Shown here: positions 16,671-23,307 of the stretch, one piece after another
Layout: each line of letters starts with the position of its first letter
How positions within the stretch are numbered: position 1 is the first letter of the stretch
Assembly: GCF_027012695.1 (NCBI RefSeq)
Contig: NZ_JALUYR010000042.1
Coordinates: 1-32,829, forward strand
Source of the DNA: Thermococcus sp.
GTDB taxonomy: Archaea > Methanobacteriota_B > Thermococci > Thermococcales > Thermococcaceae
Reading direction: 5' to 3'
Length of the DNA stretch: 32,829 nucleotides
Program-made: the position numbers and the translations under genes
The notes under the pieces: generated by a model
What the model saw: the letters and a program-made list of their open reading frames with translations, nothing else
Told to the model about the DNA's origin: nothing
The model's database searches: none

Positions 16671-16680
16671 ATATATAAAA
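16671..16680 (-). promoter_or_regulatory. TATA box of the DUF257 gene
   Basis: The minus strand reads TTTTATATAT, about 35 bases before the ATG at 16639 and directly after the stop of the TldE gene. It is a strong match to the Thermococcus TATA consensus. Confidence 0.7.
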
Positions 16681-16690
16681 CTAGCGAGGG

Positions 16691-17974
16691 TTACACAACC
16701 CTGGCCACGACCAGAACGCGGGGAGAAACGAAGTCCCCCAGGCGGACGGGGTTCCTCCCAACGGCGGTTATGGACTTCAGAAGCTCGAAGACGTTTCCGG
16801 TGAGCATGTTATCGCGGAAGGGCTTAACATCACCTTTCTCCACGACGTAGCCGAGTCCTATGGTGAGAGAGAAGTCCCCGCTTACCGGGTTGGCCGTATG
16901 CTCGCCGAATACCTCTTTGATGACGACCCCCTCGAAGTCCTCCAGTGATTCCTTTCCCTGTTCAACGACGAGGTTGCTCGTCCCTATGCGCGGCTTAGTC
17001 CTGAAGTCCCTGACCGCGTTGCCGGTGCTCTCCATTCCGAGGAAGGAGGCGTAGGTGTGGTCGAGGAGGAAGGATTTGAGAACGCCGTTTTCAATGAGAA
17101 CCGTCCTCTGACCGGGAACGCCCTCGCCGTCGAAGGGATAGCTCCCGGAACCGGCCGGAAGGGTGGCGTCGTCGAGGATGGTCAGGCACTCGCTTCCCAC
17201 CTCTTCACCAGGCGATGAGAATCTGCTCCTCCCGAAGTAGACGCTGTCGCCAAAGACGTTCTCGAGGAATATCGAGAGAACAGAATGAAAAGCCCCCGGC
17301 TCGAGTAGGACCTCCCCGGAGTGGCCATCAATCGGCTTCGCCCTCGCGCTAAGCTCCGCATCGTGGAGGGCCTCGCGGATGCCTTTTTCGAGTTCCCCGA
17401 GGGGTGGGAGCAAGCGGTAGGACTGGTAGTGGGAGCCCGTCCCTGTGCCGAGGACCGCGTAGACGGAAACACTCATTCCCGTCGAGCGATCCTCCAGCTC
17501 AACACCGTTGGAGTTCAAGAGACCGCGGGCATTCACACCGAAGGCGAGGGAACCTGAGAGGGTAGCATCGCCTTTGAGTTCAACCATCAGTCCCGCGAAG
17601 TCGGAGGCCAATGAATGGGCCTCCTCAAAGGACATCTCCTCTATCCTGCGGTCGTAGAGGTTCTCAACCTTAGCAGGTTTTCCGGGTTCGGGAAAACCAA
17701 CAAAGGGGACCTCACTCACCCTCGCCAGCTTAATGGTTCTCTCCACGAAGTCCTCAAGGGTTTTCCTGTCGTGGTTCAGGCCGGTGATGTAGGAGAAGCC
17801 GAGTTTATCCCCGTAGCCAATCCTGAGACCTATCCCGGAGTAGAACTTCCTCTGGGAGCGCTCAAGGCTCTCGCGCTCTATCCTGAAGGAGCTCACAGTA
17901 CCCCTCTCCCAGTAGATCTCCCATTCAACGTTCTTTCCATCGAGTATCGCGACCAGCCCGTCCATCATCGGCAT
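16691..17974 (-). CDS. TldE/PmbA-like metalloprotease-family protein
   Basis: This is a 427-residue protein of the TldD/PmbA family. GLNHDRKTLEDFV, FGVNARGLLNSNGVEL, GEVLLEPGAFHSVLSIFLEN, DDATLPAGSGSYPFDGEGVP and the final FGEHTANPVSGDFSLTIG are family landmarks. It lacks the HExxxH motif seen in the TldD partner at 18674, so it is the TldE-type, non-catalytic subunit. Bacterial TldD/E forms a heterodimeric protease acting on unfolded or antibiotic precursor peptides. It is cytoplasmic. The minus-strand CCTTTTAAG at 17997-18005 is 27 bases before the ATG, so the message may be nearly leaderless. The partner gene is on the same strand but separated by a lipoprotein gene. Confidence 0.87.
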   Translation of the reverse strand: MPMMDGLVAILDGKNVEWEIYWERGTVSSFRIERESLERSQRKFYSGIGLRIGYGDKLGFSYITGLNHDRKTLEDFVERTIKLARVSEVPFVGFPEPGKPAKVENLYDRRIEEMSFEEAHSLASDFAGLMVELKGDATLSGSLAFGVNARGLLNSNGVELEDRSTGMSVSVYAVLGTGTGSHYQSYRLLPPLGELEKGIREALHDAELSARAKPIDGHSGEVLLEPGAFHSVLSIFLENVFGDSVYFGRSRFSSPGEEVGSECLTILDDATLPAGSGSYPFDGEGVPGQRTVLIENGVLKSFLLDHTYASFLGMESTGNAVRDFRTKPRIGTSNLVVEQGKESLEDFEGVVIKEVFGEHTANPVSGDFSLTIGLGYVVEKGDVKPFRDNMLTGNVFELLKSITAVGRNPVRLGDFVSPRVLVVARVV

Positions 17975-17996
17975 CCCGCATAACTTCCGGCCGGAG

Positions 17997-18005
17997 CTTA
18001 AAAGG
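17997..18005 (-). promoter_or_regulatory. TATA box of the TldE-like gene
   Basis: The minus strand reads CCTTTTAAG, centred about 27 bases before the ATG at 17974, the spacing expected for a start of transcription at the start codon. This supports independent transcription of the tldE-like gene. Confidence 0.55.
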
Positions 18006-18104
18006 TATTCGAGCCGTTGGATGCTCCCCTTCCCATGACTTCAGAGGAGATTGAAGCGATGGGAAGTGTTAAGTGTCCCCTTGGGAACTAAGAAAGGTGG
18101 AACG

Positions 18105-18677
18105 ATGATACGAAAGGTTTATCCTGTCGCGATGATTACCCTAATGCTCCTGGCGGGCGGGTGCATCAGCGGGCCCCGTGGGGACACCACTGAATCGCAG
18201 GTTATCCCTCCAGGCTACGGCGAGTTCAATGCCGGCAACATTCTCATCGGGGATGGCGAGGTCATGATAGACCACTACGGCCTGGCGGTTCCCGTAAACA
18301 GAACTGTCACCCTAAAGGGACTCGTCTTCGCCAGGGAGTATAGGGTCTCGTCCTCCAGCGGGGAAAGCACCACCGGTTACCACCGCGGAAAAGTGGAGCT
18401 CAAAGCCTACCTCGCCGATACGTTTGTCCGATACGCCTGGAACGGTCTGGAGTCGAGGCTTGAGCCGGTTTCCGAGCCGAAGGTCGAGATAAGGCCGGAA
18501 ACTGTTGAGGTGGAACCCGGGAAGAACGGAACCTTCGAGGTGAGGATAGGCACATTAGGAGCAACTCCGGGAAAGACCTACTACCTCTACATCGTCGCCT
18601 TCGGTGAGGACGGCTGGAAGGGCTGGGCGGTCGTTGAAGTAAAGATAGAAGGAAATGAAACGTTAACCTCTCCCTAG
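18105..18677 (+). CDS. lipoprotein of unknown function
   Basis: This is a 190-residue exported protein. The signal sequence ends in a lipobox, LLAGGC with C20, so it should be lipid-anchored on the outer face of the membrane. The mature part is a beta-rich domain of about 150 residues, with VEVEPGKNGTFEVRIGTLG and KTYYLYIVAFGEDGWKGWAVV typical of an Ig-like sandwich. Family unknown. A longer reading from 18051 is in frame, but GGTGG lies just before the ATG at 18105 and the signal peptide starts there. It lies between tldE-like and tldD-like genes on the other strand and shares a CTAG with the stop of tldD (18674-18677). Confidence 0.75.
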   Translation: MIRKVYPVAMITLMLLAGGCISGPRGDTTESQVIPPGYGEFNAGNILIGDGEVMIDHYGLAVPVNRTVTLKGLVFAREYRVSSSSGESTTGYHRGKVELKAYLADTFVRYAWNGLESRLEPVSEPKVEIRPETVEVEPGKNGTFEVRIGTLGATPGKTYYLYIVAFGEDGWKGWAVVEVKIEGNETLTSP

Positions 18678-20035
18678 CGCATGCCCCCAACCAGAGCCCT
18701 CGTGAGGACGTGCGGCCCCCCATCATCAACGGGAACGACCTGTCCCTTGCCGCAGTAGCCGGGGAACTCGATTCTTGTATCGTCTCCAATCGCCCTGATG
18801 TTCTTGAGCACGTCCAATATCTTCCCCGAGAGGGCAACATCCCTCACCTGCGCCTTTATCTCGCCCTTCTCTATGATGTAGCCCTCCTTGGCTCCAAAGG
18901 TGAAGGTTCCCCCTGCCGTATCAACCTGGCCGCCCTTGTCTCCAATCATGTAGAGGCCGTTCTCGACCTCCTCGAGCATCTCGTCAAAGCTCCAGTCGCC
19001 TGGCTCGACGTAGGTGTTACCCATCCTCACGAGCGGCTGGTATGCATAACCCTGGGCCCTTCCGTGGCCGTTGGGCTCGAGGCCAAGCAAAGCGCTCGTC
19101 TCGCGGTCGTTGAGGTAGTTCGCTAAAATTCCGTCCCTTACCAGCTCGACGCGCTTTGCCTTAATCCCCTCGTCGTCGTATATGTAAGAACCGAACTTGC
19201 CCGGCAGGGTTGGATCGTCCACGACGTTCAGGCCTTCAACAGCTATCTTCTCCCCGAGCTTTCCGGCTAAGATGCTGTCGCCGTTCTTAACTGAATCGGC
19301 CTCGACTGCATGACCGAGGGCCTCGTGGATGAAGACGCCGGTGAGTTCCGGATCCATCACAACGTCGAACGTCCCTGAGGGCGGTGCCTGAGCGTGGAGG
19401 AGCGAGAGTGCCTTTTCCTTCACGAAATCCGTCCAGTGGGGGAGGTCTGTTTCCTCGACCAGCTCCCAGCCGGCGGTTCCACCGAAGCTCTTCCAGTAGG
19501 TCTGCATCCCGCCGTTCTCTCTGGCCGTGACCGAGAAGCCGAAGCGTATCCTCGGCACAACCGTCTCTATCTCGCTCCCGAGGGAGTTGAAGTAGAGCTG
19601 TTTCCTGACGCTGTCACCGTAGTAAACGGACCTGTTCGCGATTTTCTCGCCTTTGAGGAGCGAGTCGGTTTCCTTCACGAGGGCCAGCTTTTTCTCGACG
19701 TCGATTTCCGTGAATGGCTTTTTTGCTTTGATCTCGACGCTGTCAACGACGGGGTCTCCAGTGTAAATCCTGGAGTTTCCCTCCGAGAGCTTCGCTATCT
19801 TCATGGCCGTTTCTATGGCCTCCCCCGCCCTGCTCACATCGTTGGCGCTCGAAAAGCCCCACGCACCGTTGAAAGTCCTTACTCCTATCCCCACTTCCTC
19901 GTTGAGGGAGAATTCGTCAAGCTGGCCGTTAGAGGTCACGATGGCCGATTCAATCACCCTCTCGATGCGCATTTCGTAGTAGGATACGCCGTAGTGCCTC
20001 GCAAGTTCATCAGCCTTCCTCAGGAGGTTCTCCAT
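18674..20035 (-). CDS. tldD: TldD-like zinc metalloprotease
   Basis: This is a 453-residue catalytic member of the TldD/PmbA family. The zinc motif FIHEALGHAVEADS places HExxxH at H237-H241. YYEMRIERVIESAIVTSNG, GIGVRTFNGAWGFSS, NVVDDPTLPGKFGSYIYDDE and GRAQGYAYQPLVRMGNTYVEPG are typical family blocks. It probably works with the TldE-like protein encoded at 16691-17974 as a cytoplasmic heterodimer. The start is placed at the ATG at 20035, which has GGTGGTGG just before it; in-frame codons further up overlap the promoter. A minus-strand CATATAAG TATA box at 20066-20073 serves it, facing the divergent regulator gene. Confidence 0.9.
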   Translation of the reverse strand: MENLLRKADELARHYGVSYYEMRIERVIESAIVTSNGQLDEFSLNEEVGIGVRTFNGAWGFSSANDVSRAGEAIETAMKIAKLSEGNSRIYTGDPVVDSVEIKAKKPFTEIDVEKKLALVKETDSLLKGEKIANRSVYYGDSVRKQLYFNSLGSEIETVVPRIRFGFSVTARENGGMQTYWKSFGGTAGWELVEETDLPHWTDFVKEKALSLLHAQAPPSGTFDVVMDPELTGVFIHEALGHAVEADSVKNGDSILAGKLGEKIAVEGLNVVDDPTLPGKFGSYIYDDEGIKAKRVELVRDGILANYLNDRETSALLGLEPNGHGRAQGYAYQPLVRMGNTYVEPGDWSFDEMLEEVENGLYMIGDKGGQVDTAGGTFTFGAKEGYIIEKGEIKAQVRDVALSGKILDVLKNIRAIGDDTRIEFPGYCGKGQVVPVDDGGPHVLTRALVGGMR

Positions 20036-20048
20036 TCCACCACCGGTG

Positions 20049-20085
20049 GACATAAAAGGGGTTCGCTTATATGAGTTCCGCGGAA
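20049..20085. promoter_or_regulatory. divergent promoter region with palindrome, tldD and wHTH regulator
   Basis: Two TATA-like boxes lie close together: CATAAAAG (about 20050-20057) is spaced correctly for the plus-strand regulator, and CATATAAG on the minus strand (20066-20073) is spaced for tldD. A perfect 10-base palindrome, TTCCGCGGAA (20076-20085), ends two bases before the regulator ATG. It is a plausible operator for the regulator, though ten bases is short for certainty. Confidence 0.45.
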
Positions 20086-20087
20086 AC

Positions 20088-20600
20088 ATGACCGGAGAGA
20101 GGAGAAGGGAAATACTCGCGACGATTCAGCGGAAGCCCGGAATAACCTTCAGGGCCCTGGCAAGGGAGCTGGGGCTCGGGATAGGTGACCTGCAGTATCA
20201 CCTGGCGAGGCTCGAGAAGGAAGGCAGGGTGTTTTCAAGGAAAGTGGGAAGGAGACGCTACATCTTTCCGGGGAGAATGGAGGAAGATGCCCAGAGATTG
20301 CTCATAGCGATCTCCACAGAAACCCGGAGGAACATCCTGCTCCTTCTGATGAACCGCCCAATGATGCAGAAAGAACTCGCGGAGGCCCTCGGCATCAGCC
20401 AGCCAACGATCAACTATCATATGAGCGAACTCCTCAAGCTGGGGGTTGTGAGGGCGGAGAAGAAGGGGAGAAACGTGATCTACACGCTTGCATATGATCC
20501 TGAAACGGTGCTAAGGCTCGTGAATGAATACCGGCCCGGTCTGTGGGACAAACTTGCCGATGGTCTGATAGACCTGCTGGCTGGGGGTGGCTGGGAATGA
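20088..20600 (+). CDS. transcriptional regulator with two winged-helix domains
   Basis: This 170-residue protein has two DNA-binding winged helices. The first (about 1-60) reads ILATIQRKPGITFRALAREL...DLQYHLARLEKEGRVFSR and the second (about 72-145) reads RRNILLLLMNRPMMQKELAE...SQPTINYHMSELLKLGVV. This layout fits the COG3398-type archaeal regulators, related to ArsR/MarR. There is no obvious ligand domain. A longer reading from 20046 would run through the promoter, so the ATG at 20088 is preferred. The stop overlaps the ATG of a small membrane protein (ATGA), so the pair is coupled, suggesting that the membrane protein senses or tethers. Targets are unknown; autoregulation and control of the divergent tldD are possible. 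Confidence 0.83.
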   Translation: MTGERRREILATIQRKPGITFRALARELGLGIGDLQYHLARLEKEGRVFSRKVGRRRYIFPGRMEEDAQRLLIAISTETRRNILLLLMNRPMMQKELAEALGISQPTINYHMSELLKLGVVRAEKKGRNVIYTLAYDPETVLRLVNEYRPGLWDKLADGLIDLLAGGGWE

Positions 20601-20851
20601 TGGAGCTGCTCCTCGCGATTGTGACGATGGTCCTTTCACTTCTGCTGGCCTGGGTGTCCTTCGTTGCCTATCGGAAGAGTCATCTGAGGCCCGCACTCTA
20701 CCTTCTGATGGCCTTCATTCTCCTCGCCCTGAAGAAGGTGATAGAGGGCCTCAGTCTCGCCTCATGGATAGAGAGGGACGTTGGCGTTGTAACCGCCATC
20801 CTGGAGGTTATGGTGCTGGGTCTACTCCTCGTCTCGATGTGGAGGCGCTAG
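20597..20851 (+). CDS. small membrane protein coupled to the wHTH regulator
   Basis: This is an 84-residue protein with three predicted membrane helices: LLLAIVTMVLSLLLAWVSFVAY, LRPALYLLMAFILLALKKVIEGL and VVTAILEVMVLGLLLVSMW. It resembles the short hydrophobic proteins encoded next to two-domain winged-helix regulators in several archaea. No catalytic residues are visible. Its start lies inside the stop of the regulator gene, and its own stop shares CTAG with the convergent UspA gene (20848-20851). It may hold the regulator at the membrane or report on envelope state; this is inference. Confidence 0.72.
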   Translation: MMELLLAIVTMVLSLLLAWVSFVAYRKSHLRPALYLLMAFILLALKKVIEGLSLASWIERDVGVVTAILEVMVLGLLLVSMWRR

Positions 20852-21297
20852 CGGACGATCATCACCGGCGGTTCGATGAGACCAACCACGTCCTCGAGGA
20901 GCGATCCTATCCTGGTCTTTCCGCTCCTCCCGTAGGCGCCCATCACGACGAGGGAGTACTGTCCGGAGTTGGCCTCCTCCAGGATTTTTTCCCTCGTTGG
21001 TCCTTCAACCACTCTGAAGGAGCAGTTGACGTTCTGTTTCTGGCAGAACTCGAGCAGGTTGACCATTATGTTTCTGATGCTCTTCTTCATGTCCCGCCAG
21101 ATGGTCTCCTCGAACTTCTGGACATCCTTAAGATTTTCACTGACGAGACCAAGGTTGAAGGCCATCGCCTTGGCCTCTCTGCGGTCCAGTACCGAAAAGA
21201 GTATCACCTTTCCCCCCTTTCGCTTGACTATGGCTATGGCGTGAAGCGCCGCCTTCTGGCTCCACTTTGACCCGTCTATAAGCACGAGTACCTTCAT
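20848..21297 (-). CDS. universal stress protein (UspA family)
   Basis: This is a 149-residue single-domain UspA fold. It opens MKVLVLIDGSKWSQKAALHA, followed by GKVILFSVLD, FRVVEGPTREKILEEA, and the nucleotide loop YSLVVMGAYGRSGKTRIGS near the C-terminus. GAYGRSG...GS is close to the ATP-binding form (GxxG...GS), so ATP binding is likely. Family members regulate transporters and stress responses. It begins three bases after the transporter stop, forming the end of a three-gene operon with the transporter and a second Usp-like protein. Its stop shares a CTAG with the small membrane protein. Confidence 0.9.
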   Translation of the reverse strand: MKVLVLIDGSKWSQKAALHAIAIVKRKGGKVILFSVLDRREAKAMAFNLGLVSENLKDVQKFEETIWRDMKKSIRNIMVNLLEFCQKQNVNCSFRVVEGPTREKILEEANSGQYSLVVMGAYGRSGKTRIGSLLEDVVGLIEPPVMIVR

Positions 21298-21300
21298 GCC

Positions 21301-22587
21301 TCACACCCCTATGTACCTGACCCAGAGGATAGCCATTCCCGCGGCCACGGTGACGATCATCACGACTAAACCAACCTTCAGGAACTCCACAAAGCTGATC
21401 CTGATCCCCTCGCGCGCCGCTATTCCGATTACCACAACGTTCGCGCTCGCCCCTATGGCAGTACCGTTACCGCCGAGACACGCCCCAAGGGAGAGGGCCC
21501 ACCATAGGGGGTAGATGTTCATCGAACTGCCCATCGCCTTTATCAGCGGGATCATCGCGGCAGTGAGGGGAATGTTATCGACTATTGCAGAGGCTATGGC
21601 CGAGAACCAGGTGATTATCACCAGGGCCTCCCCGGTGCTGTGTATATGCCCGGTCACCCAGCTCGCTATCCCGTTTATGACCCCCGTCTCAACCAGCGCC
21701 CCGACGAGGATAAATAGACCGACGAAGAAGAATATCGCCGTCCACTCCACCTTCTCCAGTATCTCGTCTGGCTCCATACCGCTCCATATCAGGAGAACCG
21801 AAGCTCCAAAGAGCGCAACGACTGCCGGCTCCAGACCGAGTTTGTCGTGAACGAAGAAGAGACCGATAACGGCCAGGATGACGATGACCGATTTCCTGAA
21901 GAGTGAATGGTCCCGTATGGCCTCCTCCTCGCGGAGGCTCTCTATAATGGACGTTATGCTGCGCTTCTTCTTCTCATCAACCCTCATCGCCCCGCGGTAG
22001 ATCAGGTATATCAGGCCAAGTGAGAGGACCAGGTCAACGGCCGCTATGGGCCCCATGTTAACGAGGAACTCGTTGAAGCTCAGTCCCGCGGCGGAGCCTA
22101 TCATTATGTTGGGGGGATCACCGATGAGGGTGGCGGTTCCACCGATGTTCGAGGCAAAGACCTCAGCCAGGAGGAACGGGACGGGGTTAACATCCATGAG
22201 CCGGGTTATGTAGAGCAACATCGGCGTAAGGAGCAGGACGGTGGTGACGTTGTCGAGAACAGAGCTAACAAGTGCCGTGACTAGTGAGAACAGAAGGAGA
22301 ACTTTCATGGGGCTCCCCCTGGCGAGCTTTGCCGTTTTTATGGCTATAAACTCAAACAGACCGCTTTCCCTGGCGGTGTTGACTATGATCATCATTCCTA
22401 TGAGGAGGAATAGGGTGTCCAGATCCAGGTACTCGGGGAGTTTATCCCAGGGGACGATTCGAATGAAGAGTATCAGCGCGGCACCGAAAAGCGCCGCAAC
22501 AGTCCTGTGGACCTTTTCGCTTATGATGAGGGCGTATACTCCCAGGAACACAACAACGGCCACGAGCGTCGTAATACCCTGCTCCAT
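21301..22587 (-). CDS. ArsB/NhaD-type ion transporter (IT superfamily)
   Basis: This is a 428-residue integral membrane protein with about eleven hydrophobic segments. The two inverted halves carry the superfamily motifs: LDNVTT with GGTATLIGDPPNIMIG in the first half, and VDNIPLTAAMIPL with GGNGTAIGASANVV in the second. These hairpin loops bind substrate ion or anion in ArsB, NhaD and SLC13 carriers, so an Na+-coupled anion or Na+/H+ exchange role is likely, but the substrate cannot be named. It is flanked by Usp-like genes with gaps of nine and three bases, all co-transcribed. The ATG at 22587 is preceded by GAGGTGA. Confidence 0.88.
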   Translation of the reverse strand: MEQGITTLVAVVVFLGVYALIISEKVHRTVAALFGAALILFIRIVPWDKLPEYLDLDTLFLLIGMMIIVNTARESGLFEFIAIKTAKLARGSPMKVLLLFSLVTALVSSVLDNVTTVLLLTPMLLYITRLMDVNPVPFLLAEVFASNIGGTATLIGDPPNIMIGSAAGLSFNEFLVNMGPIAAVDLVLSLGLIYLIYRGAMRVDEKKKRSITSIIESLREEEAIRDHSLFRKSVIVILAVIGLFFVHDKLGLEPAVVALFGASVLLIWSGMEPDEILEKVEWTAIFFFVGLFILVGALVETGVINGIASWVTGHIHSTGEALVIITWFSAIASAIVDNIPLTAAMIPLIKAMGSSMNIYPLWWALSLGACLGGNGTAIGASANVVVIGIAAREGIRISFVEFLKVGLVVMIVTVAAGMAILWVRYIGV

Positions 22588-22596
22588 GATCTCACC

Positions 22597-23148
22597 TCAG
22601 TAAACCATCGCCGGCTTCACGACGTGCTGGACTATCTTCATGACCACCGGACTCACCGGAGACGTCCTGGAGACCTCGGAGCCGTAGCTCCTGGAAACCA
22701 CGAGGAGATCAAAGTCCCCCTCCTCCATCATGGTTATGACGTCGTCACTCTTGCTCCCTATGAAATACTTCCTCTCCACGCGGAGACCGAGCTTCTCAAG
22801 ACGGGAGGCTATCTCCTCAGAGAGTTTCTTCGCAAACTCCAGCTTTGCCTTCCTGAGCTTTTCTGCCTCCTCCCGTCCAAGGGTCTGCTCTATTATCTCG
22901 AGGGTCTTCCTCTCGGAGATGTAAACGACCGTGACCGAGGCCCCCGGATAGGCGCTCAGGGTCTCGTAAACTCCCTCCGGAATCTCCCCCGAGAACCGAT
23001 CAATGGGCATCAGAACGGAGCTGATCTCCGGGAGTACAAACTCCTCCGGAAGCAGGAGAAACTCGCGGTATCGCCTGAGTACCTCCTCGTACCTCTCACC
23101 CGCAATTCCGCGGAACTTCTTCTGGATGAGTCTGGTGAAGATGTCCAT
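22597..23148 (-). CDS. Usp-like protein, first gene of the transporter operon
   Basis: This is a 183-residue protein. The N-terminal 45 residues (MDIFTRLIQKKFRGIAGERY) are charged helices not found in ordinary Usp proteins. From about 46 a Usp-like fold begins: VLMPIDRFSGEIPEGVYETL, ASVTVVYISERK, EKLGLRVERKYFIGSKSDD, DFDLLVVSRSYGSEV. The nucleotide loop is altered, with SRSYGSEVSRTSPVSPVVMKIV replacing GxxG...GS, so ATP binding is uncertain. The start at 23148 has GGGAGGGAT before it; a GTG at 23160 is possible but poorer. A minus-strand CCTTAAAAA TATA box lies at 23179-23187. It probably modulates the transporter together with the 149-residue Usp. Confidence 0.78.
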   Translation of the reverse strand: MDIFTRLIQKKFRGIAGERYEEVLRRYREFLLLPEEFVLPEISSVLMPIDRFSGEIPEGVYETLSAYPGASVTVVYISERKTLEIIEQTLGREEAEKLRKAKLEFAKKLSEEIASRLEKLGLRVERKYFIGSKSDDVITMMEEGDFDLLVVSRSYGSEVSRTSPVSPVVMKIVQHVVKPAMVY

Positions 23149-23178
23149 ATCCCTCCCCACCCGGGGGAAACGGGGGAG

Positions 23179-23187
23179 TTTTTAAGG
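23179..23187 (-). promoter_or_regulatory. TATA box of the Usp/transporter operon
   Basis: The minus strand reads CCTTAAAAA, about 35 bases before the ATG at 23148, followed by a C-rich leader and the GGGAGGG ribosome binding site. It faces the S16 protease promoter about 90 bases away. Confidence 0.5.
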
Positions 23188-23260
23188 GTTTTGTTACACC
23201 TATCTAAAACATTAGAATTTACCGACGTTTAATTCGTGCGACCTCAATTTCAGGGATGAA

Positions 23261-23278
23261 CCAAAAACGCTTTATTAA
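23261..23278 (+). promoter_or_regulatory. BRE/TATA promoter of the S16 protease gene
   Basis: CCAAAAACGC then TTTATTAA is a standard Thermococcus BRE/TATA pair. The centre is about 33 bases before the ATG at 23308. An upstream ATG at 23278 overlaps the TATA box itself, so it cannot be the start. Confidence 0.72.
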
Positions 23279-23307
23279 TGCCCCCCAACCTGAAACCAGG
23301 TGAGAAA

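Noticed and set aside
19394-20074. A 226-residue open frame on the plus strand
   Set aside because: It is antisense to tldD, which has complete family motifs; GC-rich shadow frames are common here.
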